This document shows, piece by piece, positions 42,444 to 50,668 of a DNA stretch of 64,000 nucleotides (position 1 is the first letter of the stretch; each line of letters opens with the position of its first letter). The stretch covers positions 124,001 through 188,000 of the forward strand of contig NZ_JAATEN010000007.1 of the NCBI RefSeq assembly GCF_012034935.1, in the 5' to 3' direction. The notes under the pieces were generated by a model that saw only the letters and a program-made list of their open reading frames with translations, was not told where the DNA came from and did not search any database. Position numbers and translations under genes: made by a program. The stretch comes from Streptomyces zingiberis. Lineage in GTDB: Bacteria; Actinomycetota; Actinomycetes; Streptomycetales; Streptomycetaceae.

Positions 42444-43367
42444 CTACGCCGTCGCGGTGGTGTGCCTCTGCGCCGGGACCGGCCGCCGCTTGCCGAGTTC
42501 GGCGGTGAACTGGGCGCCCGCCAGCAGCGCCAGGTTGGACAGCCAGAGCCAGATGAGGAAGACGACGATGCCGGCGAGCGAGCCGTACAGGCGGCTGTAG
42601 GTGCTCAGCAGGGAGGCGTACAGCGTGAACCCGCCGGAGACGGCCAGCCACAGGGTGGCGGCGAGGGCGCCGCCCAGCACGCTGTCGCGCCGCCGCCGGT
42701 CCGGGACGGAGCCGGTGTGGAAGACCACCACGACCAGGACGGCGACCAGGAACACCAGCAGCGGCCAGCGGGCGAGTCGCCAGACGAAGGCGGCGGTCGC
42801 GTCCAGGTGCAGCAGACTGCCCAGGGACTCGGCGACCGGCCCGCTGAGCACCAGCACGAGCGCGCTGACGACGAGCAGGGCCAGCAGGGCCAGCGCCGTG
42901 AGCACGATGCGGTGGGCCTTGCGCCAGGGCGAACGGGCGTCCGGGACGCGGTGCATGTGGTGCAGGGCCCGCCGGAAGACCGCCAGGTAGCTGCACGCCG
43001 ACCACAGTGCGCTGACCACGCCCGTGGCCAGCACGGCCCACACGGCGGAGTGCCGGGTGAGGATCCCGGCGAGCGCGGTGTGCAGGTCGGAGCCGGCCTC
43101 GCCGGGGGCGTAGAGGGTGACGTTCGTGATGATCTGCTCGGCGGTCCCGGGGCTGACGGCCCCGAAGACGAGCACGGTGACCAGCAGGGTCGGCAGCACG
43201 GTGAGGATGGCGTAGTAGGTGAGGGCCGCCGCGTAGTCGGCGATGTCGTCGTTCCACATCGACACCGGGGTACGGCGCAGCGCCGGGCCCCAGGCGCGGG
43301 TGGGGCCGGCGAGGGTGCGCCCGAAGGCCCGGAGCCCTGCGGGGGCCGGGCGGGAATCAGCGGACAT
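42444..43367 (-). CDS. YihY/BrkB family membrane protein
   Basis: A 307-residue protein with about six membrane segments. D-D-I-A-D-Y-A-A-A-L-T-Y-Y-A-I-L-T-V-L-P before the first, and S-R-L-Y-G-S-L-A-G-I-V-V-F-L-I-W-L-W near the end, are YihY (formerly RNase BN) hallmarks. The function is unknown; a transporter or envelope role is likely, and it is not a nuclease. The start overlaps the DUF6286 gene by 11 bp, so it is the last gene of the Asp23 envelope operon. Confidence 0.88.
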   Translation of the reverse strand: MSADSRPAPAGLRAFGRTLAGPTRAWGPALRRTPVSMWNDDIADYAAALTYYAILTVLPTLLVTVLVFGAVSPGTAEQIITNVTLYAPGEAGSDLHTALAGILTRHSAVWAVLATGVVSALWSACSYLAVFRRALHHMHRVPDARSPWRKAHRIVLTALALLALLVVSALVLVLSGPVAESLGSLLHLDATAAFVWRLARWPLLVFLVAVLVVVVFHTGSVPDRRRRDSVLGGALAATLWLAVSGGFTLYASLLSTYSRLYGSLAGIVVFLIWLWLSNLALLAGAQFTAELGKRRPVPAQRHTTATA

Positions 43368-43941
43368 GGGGCCTCGGGCGTTTCTGGTGGCTGAGTCGTA
43401 CACGGGCGTCGAGAGTGTAGGGGGCGGCGGCCCGTTCGGCTTCCGCGGTGGCGGCGGCGAGGGGTCCGAGGACGTCCGCGGGGGTGGTGTCCGGAGCGAG
43501 CCGGACCCGCAGCCGCACGCGCAGGATCCGGGGTCCGGCATGAACACGCGCGTGGCAGCGGGTGACACCGTCCACGGTGGCGGCCCGTTCGGCGAGGGCG
43601 TCCGCCAGGGCCCGGGTGCGCACGGCGCCGCCCGGGGCGGCCAGCGGCAGGAGGGACCGCGTACGGACCCGGACCTGGGCGAGGAACCACACCGCGAACA
43701 GCACGGTGGCGAGGACGCCCACGGTGACGACGGCGGGGGTCCACCAGTCCTGGCCGCGCAGCGCCGCGAGCCCTTCGCGGTCCAGCAGCACGCCGCCGGC
43801 CGGCGCGGCGGGCCACCAGGCGGGCGGACGGCCCGGGAGAACGTCGGTCCCGGCCGACGCCAGCCGGCCACCGCCGAGGAGCAGGGCCAGGCCGGCCGCC
43901 GCCAGCACGGTGCGGTTCACCGCGGTACGGGGCTGTCTCAT
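43357..43941 (-). CDS. DUF6286/AmaP-like membrane protein
   Basis: A 194-residue protein with two hydrophobic segments (residues ~10-28 and 68-90) and a soluble alpha/beta C-terminal region (R-C-H-A-R-V-H ... R-V-R-L-R-V-R-L-A-P-D-T). It resembles the membrane anchors that hold Asp23 proteins at the cell envelope (AmaP-like, DUF6286). It overlaps neighbours by a few bases on both sides. The DUF number is from recall; the anchor role is inferred. Confidence 0.7.
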   Translation of the reverse strand: MRQPRTAVNRTVLAAAGLALLLGGGRLASAGTDVLPGRPPAWWPAAPAGGVLLDREGLAALRGQDWWTPAVVTVGVLATVLFAVWFLAQVRVRTRSLLPLAAPGGAVRTRALADALAERAATVDGVTRCHARVHAGPRILRVRLRVRLAPDTTPADVLGPLAAATAEAERAAAPYTLDARVRLSHQKRPRPHVR

Positions 43942-45521
43942 CGGCGCTCGCCTCCGTCGTGCCGGTCCTGGTGCCGGTCGTGGTCGTGGCCGTGATCGTG
44001 GCCGGGCCCGTGCCCGTGCCCGGCGTGATCGCCGGGCCCGCCGCCGGGGAAGGCTTCCGTGTCCCGTCCGGGAGCCCGTTCGGGAAGGGGACGGGCCGCG
44101 CCGGCAGCGCCCTGGGGACCGTAGCGGCCCGCGTCAGGGGGAGGGCCGGCGGGTGCCCCGCCGGAGATCACGCGGGACCGGTGGCCGGGCCCGTCGTCCG
44201 GCGCGTCCCCCGGGGCGGCACGGCGCGCACCGCCCGGTTCACCGCCGGGGGCGCCGCCGGGCCCGTCGCCGATGACGTCACGGGGCTCCGCGTCCGTGCC
44301 GCCACCGCCGGCCTCGCCGGACCTCCGCGACCGCCCCGTCACGGAGGTGCCCGTGCCGCCCGGTGGCTGCCAGGCCGGTTCCGGGGTGACGGTCACCCGC
44401 AGCCCGGGCGCGCGGCGCAGCGGGCAGTCCGCGAGGGTCCGGCGGGCAGCGGCGGTGGCCTGCTCGCGGGCCGTGGGAAGGTCACCGAAGGCCAGGCGGG
44501 CCCGGACGGTGACGCGCCCGCGGCGCACCCGGACGGTGGCCGTGGAGATCCCGCCGGCCCGCTCGACGGCGTCCCGGACGAGCGCGGCCACGGTGGAGCG
44601 GTCCACCGCGACGTTCCATCCGGGCGCGGGCGGGGTCAGGGTGAGCTGGTGACGCCGCCCCGGGGTACACGCGAGGACGAGCAGCCACGCGCCCGCCAGG
44701 GCGAGCAGGGCACCGGCGATCGTGACCGGTGTGCCGCCCGGGCCGTGCCCGGAGAGCCAGTCCAGCAGCCCTGTCCGCCAGGCGGCGGCCGGCCGGCCGG
44801 TGGCGTGGACGCGGATGACGTCCGCGGTCACCGCCGCGCAGGCCGCCGCGGCCGTCAGCGTCAGAGCGGCCATCGGCCCGCGCCGCGCCGACCACCAGCG
44901 ACGCCGGGCCTGCCGCACGGCGGGACGCGCGGCCTCCGTGGGTACCTGCTCCGCCGGCGTGAACGGCGGCGCGAGACCCAGCCGGCCGGCCGGCTGTCCG
45001 GACGGCCGCGGGGACAGCGGTGGGGACGGAGCCGCCGGGGCGGGCAGCGCCGGCGGATTCCTCAGGCCGGTGACGGTCAGGTCCACGCGCCCGGTCTCCA
45101 GCCCGGTCAGCCCGCGGACGCGGTCGGCGACATGACGCTGGACCTCGCGCGCCGTCTCCGACAGCGGGGCCGGGTAGGGCAGCGCGGCGCGCAGCGCGAC
45201 GGAGGCCCGCCGGCCCCGGACGGTCGCGGAACCGCTGACGGTGCCCGCCGCCGGCGCGGGCAGCACCTCCCCGGCGGCCCGTTCGGCGATCTTGCGGACC
45301 GCCTTGCCGGCGATGGTCGTGGTGCCCCGCCGGGCCGCGGCGACGGGCGCGCCCGCCCGGGCTCCGGCGGCGGTCCCTCCCCCGGCCCCGGGAGGCGCGC
45401 CGGCGACCCGCGTCCCGGCCGGGGCGCCGCCCCGCCTCGTGGGGGCACCGCCCCGGCCGACCCAGGAGACCTCGCCCCGCCCGGCCCCGGGGGCGGTGCC
45501 GCGTCCCGTGCCGGAGGTCAT
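43938..45521 (-). CDS. Asp23-like domain fused to DUF6286-type membrane domain
   Basis: A 527-residue fusion. After a Gly/Pro/Arg-rich head comes an Asp23/Gls24-like domain (T-T-I-A-G-K-A-V-R-K-I-A-E-R, then V-S-G-S-A-T-V-R-G to V-D-L-T-V-T-G-L). Two membrane helices follow, then a soluble domain like that of the neighbouring DUF6286 protein (V-A-A-L-V-R-D-A-V-E-R-A-G-G-I). The end is a disordered Gly/Pro region and a His/Asp-rich tail (H-A-G-H-G-H-G-P-G-H-D-H-G-H-D-H). The tail could bind Zn, Ni or Cu. It probably ties Asp23 to the membrane. The function of the tail is unknown. Confidence 0.72.
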   Translation of the reverse strand: MTSGTGRGTAPGAGRGEVSWVGRGGAPTRRGGAPAGTRVAGAPPGAGGGTAAGARAGAPVAAARRGTTTIAGKAVRKIAERAAGEVLPAPAAGTVSGSATVRGRRASVALRAALPYPAPLSETAREVQRHVADRVRGLTGLETGRVDLTVTGLRNPPALPAPAAPSPPLSPRPSGQPAGRLGLAPPFTPAEQVPTEAARPAVRQARRRWWSARRGPMAALTLTAAAACAAVTADVIRVHATGRPAAAWRTGLLDWLSGHGPGGTPVTIAGALLALAGAWLLVLACTPGRRHQLTLTPPAPGWNVAVDRSTVAALVRDAVERAGGISTATVRVRRGRVTVRARLAFGDLPTAREQATAAARRTLADCPLRRAPGLRVTVTPEPAWQPPGGTGTSVTGRSRRSGEAGGGGTDAEPRDVIGDGPGGAPGGEPGGARRAAPGDAPDDGPGHRSRVISGGAPAGPPPDAGRYGPQGAAGAARPLPERAPGRDTEAFPGGGPGDHAGHGHGPGHDHGHDHDRHQDRHDGGERR

Positions 45522-45706
45522 CGCCGTCTCCGTGCCTGGAACATCTCGCGCAGGTCCTCCGTCCGGCCCTCACCGTCGAGCCAGGACCCGGCCGCGAAGC
45601 CGGCCCCGCCGAGGGCGGCCACGAGGAGGAAGGCCGCGAAGCCGCCGAAGTAGCCGGCGAAGGCCAGCGCCATCCCCGCGAACATCCCGATCACCGCTCT
45701 GCTCAT
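45518..45706 (-). CDS. Small membrane protein of the Asp23 operon
   Basis: A 62-residue protein that is nearly all membrane helix (I-G-M-F-A-G-M-A-L-A-F-A-G-Y-F-G-G-F-A-A) with a charged tail. It takes the place of the DUF2273-type small protein of Gram-positive Asp23 operons. ATG 45706 is preferred to the TTG at 45712 because GAGGTGG is 6 bp upstream. It overlaps the next gene by four bases. Confidence 0.75.
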   Translation of the reverse strand: MSRAVIGMFAGMALAFAGYFGGFAAFLLVAALGGAGFAAGSWLDGEGRTEDLREMFQARRRR

Positions 45707-45778
45707 GGTCAACCACCTCTCACCGGCCCTCGCGGGGCGCGGTCCCGCCGTGCGTAGGACAGTCCCGGACGCCGGACG

Positions 45779-46288
45779 TCACTCGACGCGGGACTCGGCG
45801 GGCGCGGTGTCGTGGTCCTCGTCGGGCAGGTGCACGTCGTTGACGGCGATGTTGACCTCGACGACTTCGAGGCCGGTGATCCGCTCCACCGCGCCGATCA
45901 CGTTCTCCCGCACCTCGGCGGTCACGTCGGTGATGGGCACGCCGTACTCGACGACCAGGTCCAGGTCGATGGCGGTCTGCTTCTCGCCGACCTCCACCTT
46001 CACGCCGCGGCCCACGTTCGGCCGGCCGCCGGGGACCCGGTCGCGGACCGCGCCGATGGTGCGGGACATGCCGCCGCCCATGTCGAAGACGCCGGGGATC
46101 TCCCGGGCCGCCACACCGGCGATCTTCACGACGACGACATCCGCGATCGACGTCCTGCCCCGCGTCCCGGCGGGCTCGTTCACGCCGGGGGCGCCCAGGA
46201 CCACGTCCGTCGAGCCTCCCGCCGGCTCCTTCCGGGGGGCGGTGACGCTCGGGGAAACCGGGGTCGTCTGCTGCGTGGCCATCGTCAT
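45779..46288 (-). CDS. Asp23/Gls24 envelope stress protein
   Basis: A 169-residue Asp23/Gls24 (DUF322) protein: T-S-I-A-D-V-V-V-V-K-I-A-G-V-A-A-R-E-I-P-G-V, G-V-K-V-E-V-G-E-K-Q-T-A-I-D-L-D-L-V-V-E-Y-G, and V-N-I-A-V-N-D-V-H-L. These are family signatures. Such proteins form a submembrane network under alkaline or envelope stress. It is the first gene of the leftward operon and is divergent from the ECF sigma gene. ATG 46288 has GGAGAGGA. Confidence 0.92.
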   Translation of the reverse strand: MTMATQQTTPVSPSVTAPRKEPAGGSTDVVLGAPGVNEPAGTRGRTSIADVVVVKIAGVAAREIPGVFDMGGGMSRTIGAVRDRVPGGRPNVGRGVKVEVGEKQTAIDLDLVVEYGVPITDVTAEVRENVIGAVERITGLEVVEVNIAVNDVHLPDEDHDTAPAESRVE

Positions 46289-46761
46289 CAGTCCTCTCCG
46301 TGCCCGCCGCTGTCGCGGTGTGCTGTGAAGTGCGTTCACTCCGTTGGACACCACCGGACGGAGGTTGTGACGCACCTTCCCGGAAAAACCTCCGGCAGCC
46401 GCACCGGCGCCGCCGCGCCGGGGAGGGGCCCGGGGCCGGCCGGTCCCCGCCGGAGTCACCGTCTGTGCGACGCTGACCTGCACCACTGCGATCGGTGGGC
46501 AGCTTCGGGGCCGGCTCGCGCCGCCTCACGAACGGCCCCGTCCGCCCTCCGGAAGCACCGCCTCCGGAAGCACCGCCTCCGGGAAGCACCGGCCGGCCGC
46601 GTGACCGCGGATCCGGCGGAGCGCGTCACAGAACGGCGCCCGCGGTGTCCAACAGGAAGGAGCGGCGAGGACGGCGCGGAACCGGCGGAGGCCGGCGAGG
46701 CCCGCACCGCACCGCACCGCACCGCACCGCACCGCACCGCACCGACGAGAGGAGCCGCCCC
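46289..46761. promoter_or_regulatory. Divergent Asp23/sigma promoter region
   Basis: This 473-bp gap separates the Asp23 operon from the ECF sigma factor. The AT-richer stretch 46310-46380 (with GTTCACTCC and GGTTGTGAC) is the likely promoter zone for one or both. The right part holds an eight-copy CCGCA repeat, listed separately. No gene is supported. Confidence 0.4.
46702..46741. repeat. Eight perfect CCGCA repeats before the sigma gene
   Basis: CCGCA is repeated eight times without error, ending about 10 bp before the ribosome site (GAGAGGAG) of the ECF sigma gene. A five-base unit is prone to slipping. If translation began further upstream, copy-number change would shift the frame; with the start used here it would only alter the leader. 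Confidence 0.9.
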
Positions 46762-47436
46762 GTGGCGGGGGACCCCACACCGACCGGACCGCCCGACGAG
46801 GCGGCCGGACCGGGCGACGCCCTTCCGGGGGCGACGGCCGGCGCCCCGCCCGCGCCGGGACCCGCGCCGGACCCCACGCCGGCCGTCGCCTCCCCCGGCC
46901 CGGACGACGCCCTCCTGGCGGTGCGTGCGGCGGAGGGCGACGAGGAGGCCTTCGCCGTCCTGGTGCGCCGGCACGCCCCCGGGCTGGTACGGCTCGCGAC
47001 CCGGCTGGTGGGCAATGGACCGGAGGCGGAGGACACCGTGCAGGAGGCGTTCATCAGCGCGTGGCGCACCCTGCCGGAGTTCCGCGGCCACGCGTCCTTC
47101 TCCACCTGGCTGTACCGCATCGTCACCAACCGCTGCCTGAACGTCCTCCGTGCCCGCAAACCCCAGGAGCCGCTGGAGGCGGCGGGGGCCGTGGCCGCGC
47201 CCGAACACACCGTCTCCCCCGGCCGGATCGCCGAGGCCCGCGCCGCGGTGTCCGAGCTGCACGAGGCGCTGGGCGGGCTGTCGGCGGAACAGCGCACCTG
47301 CTGGGTGCTGAGAGAATGGGACGGCCAGTCCTACGCATTCATCGCGGAAACGGTCGGCATCAGCCAGCAAGCCGTCCGCGCCCGCGTCTTCCGTGCCCGA
47401 CGCCACCTGACGAACGCACTGGGGGCCTGGCGATGA
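46762..47436 (+). CDS. ECF-type RNA polymerase sigma factor
   Basis: A 224-residue sigma-70 family factor. Region 2 runs from F-A-V-L-V-R-R-H-A-P to D-T-V-Q-E-A-F-I-S-A-W-R and S-T-W-L-Y-R-I-V-T-N-R-C-L-N. Region 4 has L-S-A-E-Q-R-T-C-W-V-L-R-E and Y-A-F-I-A-E-T-V-G-I-S-Q-Q-A-V-R-A-R. GTG 46762 with GAGAGGAG is preferred; the frame extends to 46495 but passes through low-complexity repeats. The ~50-residue Pro/Gly/Ala head is not part of the sigma fold. Its stop overlaps the next gene, whose N-terminus looks like a zinc anti-sigma domain. Confidence 0.92.
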   Translation: MAGDPTPTGPPDEAAGPGDALPGATAGAPPAPGPAPDPTPAVASPGPDDALLAVRAAEGDEEAFAVLVRRHAPGLVRLATRLVGNGPEAEDTVQEAFISAWRTLPEFRGHASFSTWLYRIVTNRCLNVLRARKPQEPLEAAGAVAAPEHTVSPGRIAEARAAVSELHEALGGLSAEQRTCWVLREWDGQSYAFIAETVGISQQAVRARVFRARRHLTNALGAWR

Positions 47437-48173
47437 CCACCCGAATCCACCCGCCCGACGCGCCACCGCCACACGAGCCCGACGACGAACGGCTGCCCTG
47501 CGGACGGCTGCTGTCCCAGGTCTGGACGGACTGGGAGGAGGGCGTCACCGACGCCCACCGGCAGCGGTGCCCGCACTGCCGCGCCGCGGTGGCGGACCTG
47601 GAACAACTGGAGACAGCGGTCCGCGCCCTGCGCGACGGCGCCGCTGACGGCGCTGCCGGCGCTGATGCCGCTGACGGCGCTGCCGCCGGCGGCCCCGGAG
47701 AGGCGGGAGCCGGGAGTACCGCTTCCCGCGACGCCGACATCGCCGCCCGCCTCACCGGACGGGTCATGGACCTGGTGCGCCGCGAACTGCGCCCCGGGCG
47801 CCCGCTGCCGCTGGGCGAGGCCGGCGAGGACCTGTGGATCATGGAGTCGGTCGCGGCCCGCCCGCTGCGCGCCGCCGCCGAAGAGGTACCCGGCGTCCGT
47901 GCGGGCTCCTGCCGGATCGCCCCCGCCGGGACCGCCGGCCCCGCCCAGGTGACCGTCGCCGGCCGGCCGGTCCGCCCCACCCGGGTCACCGTGCGCCTGG
48001 AGATCCACGCCCCGCTGGCCACCCCCGACCTGCCCCGCCTGGCCGAGCGGGTGCGCCGGCACGTCCAGGCGGCGGCGGACCGGCACCTCGGCCTCGACGT
48101 GGCCGGCGTCGACATCCTCGTCACGGACCTCATCGACGAACCCGACAGCGGCGAGAAAGGCCACGGCCGATGA
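47433..48173 (+). CDS. Zinc-finger-like head plus Asp23-type domain, possible anti-sigma
   Basis: A 246-residue protein. The N-terminal ~50 residues (L-P-C-G-R-L-L, then H-R-Q-R-C-P-H-C-R-A-A-V) have the H-x3-C-x2-C pattern of zinc-binding anti-sigma domains. The C-terminal half is Asp23-like (V-A-A-R-P-L-R-A-A-A-E-E-V-P-G-V to V-A-G-V-D-I-L-V-T-D-L-I). An Ala/Gly-rich linker joins them. It starts within the sigma gene stop (ATGA), the usual layout for an anti-sigma factor. A bridge between envelope Asp23 state and sigma release is a reasonable inference. Confidence 0.72.
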   Translation: MTTRIHPPDAPPPHEPDDERLPCGRLLSQVWTDWEEGVTDAHRQRCPHCRAAVADLEQLETAVRALRDGAADGAAGADAADGAAAGGPGEAGAGSTASRDADIAARLTGRVMDLVRRELRPGRPLPLGEAGEDLWIMESVAARPLRAAAEEVPGVRAGSCRIAPAGTAGPAQVTVAGRPVRPTRVTVRLEIHAPLATPDLPRLAERVRRHVQAAADRHLGLDVAGVDILVTDLIDEPDSGEKGHGR

Positions 48174-48637
48174 CCCAGCCCCAGCTCCCGGCCCTCACCG
48201 AGGCCCTCACCGCGGCCGTGCGCGGGGTGCCCGGGGTCGCCTTCCTCAAGCCCGGCATCGCGCGCTCCCTGCGCACGGCCCTCCGGCGGGCTGACCGGCC
48301 CGCCGTGTCCGCAGGGTCCGCAGGGTCCGCAGGGTCCGCAGGGCAGGACGTGCCCGACGCGCACCACGGACGGCACACACAAGAGGGGTCCGCCGGGCCC
48401 GGCGGACCCGACGGCTCCCACCACCCCGGCGACGGCGCGCCACCCCCCGCGGGCCTGCGGATCAGCCGCCCCGGCGGCACCGGCCCGTGGACGATCGACG
48501 TGCGGATCGTCACCCGCGCCGGCACCCGTGCCCTGGACATCACCCGCGCCACCCGCGGAGCCGTCGAAGCCTGCCTGGCCACCCACTTCCCCACCGAGAC
48601 GGCCCACATCACGGTCACCATCACCGGCACCGTCTGA
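48170..48637 (+). CDS. Small Asp23-associated protein
   Basis: A 155-residue protein with a helical start (A-L-T-E-A-L-T-A-A-V-R-G-V-P-G-V-A-F-L-K-P) and an alpha/beta end (W-T-I-D-V-R-I-V-T-R-A-G-T-R-A-L-D and H-I-T-V-T-I-T-G-T) that resembles an Asp23-type beta-alpha fold. A His/Gly-rich loop joins them. It is coupled to the gene before it by ATGA. It is not a firmly recognised family; operon position ties it to envelope stress. Confidence 0.6.
   Translation: MTQPQLPALTEALTAAVRGVPGVAFLKPGIARSLRTALRRADRPAVSAGSAGSAGSAGQDVPDAHHGRHTQEGSAGPGGPDGSHHPGDGAPPPAGLRISRPGGTGPWTIDVRIVTRAGTRALDITRATRGAVEACLATHFPTETAHITVTITGTV
48307..48342. repeat. Four 9-bp in-frame repeats
   Basis: GTCCGCAGG occurs four times in tandem and encodes Ser-Ala-Gly repeats in the linker of the small Asp23-associated protein. 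Copy-number change would keep the frame. Confidence 0.9.
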
Positions 48638-48657
48638 GCCCGGCACCGTCTGAGCCC
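48626..48657. repeat. 16-bp duplication across a stop codon
   Basis: GGCACCGTCTGAGCCC is present twice in tandem (48626-48641, 48642-48657) followed by a partial third copy. The first copy contains the stop codon of the small Asp23-associated gene, so the protein end is unchanged. Confidence 0.85.
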
Positions 48658-49048
48658 GGCACCGGTGCGGGGTCGGCACATGCGGGGCCGGCACGGTGCC
48701 GCCGCCCGGCGGGCGGGCGCGCGCATCACCATGCGCGGCCGCCGACGCTGGCCCGGGGAGTCCGTTTCGAAGACGACGTGGGGACGACCGGCAGCAGCAC
48801 ATGGAAGCTCGCCGAGGAACCGGCCACCGTCCCGAACCGCAGCAGCAGCGCCCGGGCCACCAGACGCGGCCGTGCCCCGCCAACCCGGTCGTGCGGACCG
48901 GCGGATCAGGCCATGGGAGGCAACCCAGGGGGCACGGGGCCGCTCGCGCCCCTCCGCCGTGCACGACCACCCGGCCGGACGCCGGCCGGTGAGATCTCCC
49001 CGCGGATCCCGGGAAGTCCGGGGTTCACGCCATCGGCAATCTGGAAGT
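48658..49048. other. Gap with no supported gene at the island edge
   Basis: About 390 bp between the Asp23 genes and the first gene remnant. Frames here are Arg/Pro/Gly-rich without ribosome sites. A stretch near 48770-48850 has coding-like codon use but no start or recognisable domain. The left edge of the lower-G+C accessory region probably lies here. Confidence 0.35.
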
Positions 49049-49425
49049 GATCACCGCGGAGAAACGTCAATGACCAGGCCAAGTACGCTTATCACGTCGC
49101 CGGCGTCCCCCTCACCGGCTTCCCCATCATCGGCGACACACTTCAACGGCTGGTCGACGTCGAGACGTACAAGTGGCCCCAGGACCTCCTCTCGATCATC
49201 GAGTCAGACGTGCAGGAGAAGAATTCCGAGCACTACTCACTCGGAGTCGGCGGCACGCACGCCCTCATCGATCAGTGGGCGGCAAGGCGCGGTGTGGACA
49301 TCGAGGACGGGGACAACGTGAAGAGCGATTCCAACTGGGTGGCCTGGCAGGCCATGAAGCGCGAGGCCAAGCAGTCCTACTCGGCATCACGCGGTGACGC
49401 GGCCGTCAGCCTGGGATGGGAGTGA
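49049..49425 (+). pseudogene. C-terminal remnant of a larger gene (first copy)
   Basis: An open frame of about 125 codons follows an in-frame TGA at 49046-49048 and has no ATG, GTG or TTG start before GTG 49210. It reads Y-A-Y-H-V-A-G-V-P-L-T-G-F-P-I-I-G-D-T-L, later A-L-I-D-Q-W-A-A-R-R-G-V-D, and ends W-Q-A-M-K-R-E-A-K-Q-S-Y ... G-D-A-A-V-S-L-G-W-E. Codon use is clearly coding. It is therefore the truncated end of a larger protein I cannot name. Its stop lies 3 bp before the next gene and its last bases form that gene's ribosome site. A shorter product from GTG 49210 (71 residues) is possible. Confidence 0.65.
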
Positions 49426-49428
49426 ACA

Positions 49429-50487
49429 ATGGAAACCGGTGACGCCCCCGTTGGAACCGCGGTCGGGAGGACCACAGACCTCGGCGCCCAGCCCGTCGCG
49501 CATCGCACTCGCCGACTGCGGTGGGCCGCAGCGCTGACGTCCGTACTGGCGCTCCTGGCAGGGGCATTCACGTACTTCAACACCAACGTGTTCACGGACG
49601 ACCGCCTCTGCCACGGGTGGATCTCCACCGCGCAAGCACGGGAAGTCCTCGGCGGGAACATCGGACGGGTCAGTGCTGACGACAATTCACCGCTGTGGTG
49701 CACGGTGACGCGGACCGGCTGGTTCCCCGGCTCGGGCGACACGTCCCTCACCATACGGGCCTCGATGGAGTCCGAAGATTTCCCCTTTGTCCGCTCGAGC
49801 TGGGATGTGGCCGGGGACATGCACATCAACGGCGCCGGCAGACCAGGCGCCTACGAAGCCGGACGCGGATGGACCCTGCTACCCGACGCTTGCGCGTCGG
49901 AACTCCAATCACCCGCATGGGCCGGAGGAAAGACTCCCGTCGTCTTCGGGAGCGTGACGGAGAAAACCAGCCCCCTGGCCATGGCCCGCCTGCTCAACTC
50001 CGCCGCCGACGTCATCGCCGGCAGCGCATTGTGCGGCACACCAGGTGACCATGAGACCGGACGGGACGCCCAGGTCCACACCCCGTCGGCCGTGACCCCG
50101 ACGGACCTCGACAAGGTCTGCGGGATGGCCTCGCTCGCGTTCGGCGAAGTAACCGGTCCCGGCGGACAGCCGGTCCAGGAACAGACATCCGGAACGCTGA
50201 ACTCCACCGGCACGGACTGGTTCTGCGACCTCTCCTTCAAAAATGACAGGAAGAACGGACCGTTCACACACCTCGCAGTGGTCCAGAGCCCACGACTGGT
50301 GGCAGCACTGAAGAGCCGCGGCTTCGAGGGCACGCAGTGCAACGACCGCGAGGTCGTCTTCGCCCACGACGACCTCTCCTACCCCTGGGATCCGAAAGAG
50401 CGCGCCGCCACGGGCATGCCGGACCTGCGGGAGATGTCGAAGCTCTTCGCGACCGCAGCCAAGAAGGCCCTGAACTGCGCCACCTGA
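49429..50487 (+). CDS. Membrane-anchored extracellular protein (first of pair)
   Basis: A 352-residue protein. One membrane helix (A-A-A-L-T-S-V-L-A-L-L-A-G-A-F) at about residues 33-48 follows a basic stretch, so the rest should face outside. The outer part has two similar halves: C-H-G-W-I-S-T-A-Q-A-R-E-V-L-G-G with W-C-T-V-T-R-T, and V-C-G-M-A-S-L-A-F-G with W-F-C-D-L-S-F. Paired cysteines suggest disulfides. It is paralogous to the gene at 50669. No family is recognised; the C-x-W ... V-L-G ... C pattern recalls actinobacterial lipoprotein-like domains such as DUF3558, which is a weak guess. G+C is lower than in neighbouring regions. Confidence 0.6.
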   Translation: METGDAPVGTAVGRTTDLGAQPVAHRTRRLRWAAALTSVLALLAGAFTYFNTNVFTDDRLCHGWISTAQAREVLGGNIGRVSADDNSPLWCTVTRTGWFPGSGDTSLTIRASMESEDFPFVRSSWDVAGDMHINGAGRPGAYEAGRGWTLLPDACASELQSPAWAGGKTPVVFGSVTEKTSPLAMARLLNSAADVIAGSALCGTPGDHETGRDAQVHTPSAVTPTDLDKVCGMASLAFGEVTGPGGQPVQEQTSGTLNSTGTDWFCDLSFKNDRKNGPFTHLAVVQSPRLVAALKSRGFEGTQCNDREVVFAHDDLSYPWDPKERAATGMPDLREMSKLFATAAKKALNCAT

Positions 50488-50514
50488 CAGCGAAACCACA
50501 ACTGCTCACGCAAC
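50461..50514. repeat. 54-bp direct repeat, left copy
   Basis: This stretch covers the last nine codons, stop codon and 27 bp of downstream DNA of the first membrane-anchored gene. It recurs at 51692-51745 with a single mismatch. The flanking genes themselves are much more diverged. It marks the junction of a tandem duplication or a later recombination. Confidence 0.9.
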
Positions 50515-50664
50515 GACTACTGGGCAGAGGGGCACGGACGGACATCACTCAAACAACCGGCGAACGACCCGGACGGGGAAGCGTGGCAGGCCATGCGACG
50601 TGAAGCAGAACATTCCTACGCGAAGGCGCGCGGCGACGCCGCGGTCCACCTCGGCTGGGAGTGA
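50515..50664 (+). pseudogene. C-terminal remnant of a larger gene (second copy)
   Basis: Directly after the 54-bp repeat an open frame without a start reads D-Y-W-A-E-G-H-G-R-T-S-L-K-Q and ends A-W-Q-A-M-R-R-E-A-E-H-S-Y-A-K-A-R-G-D-A-A-V-H-L-G-W-E. It clearly matches the end of the remnant at 49049-49425. Only about 50 codons survive. It ends 4 bp before the second membrane-anchored gene, so the unit remnant-plus-gene is duplicated as a whole. Confidence 0.7.
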
Positions 50665-50668
50665 GCGC

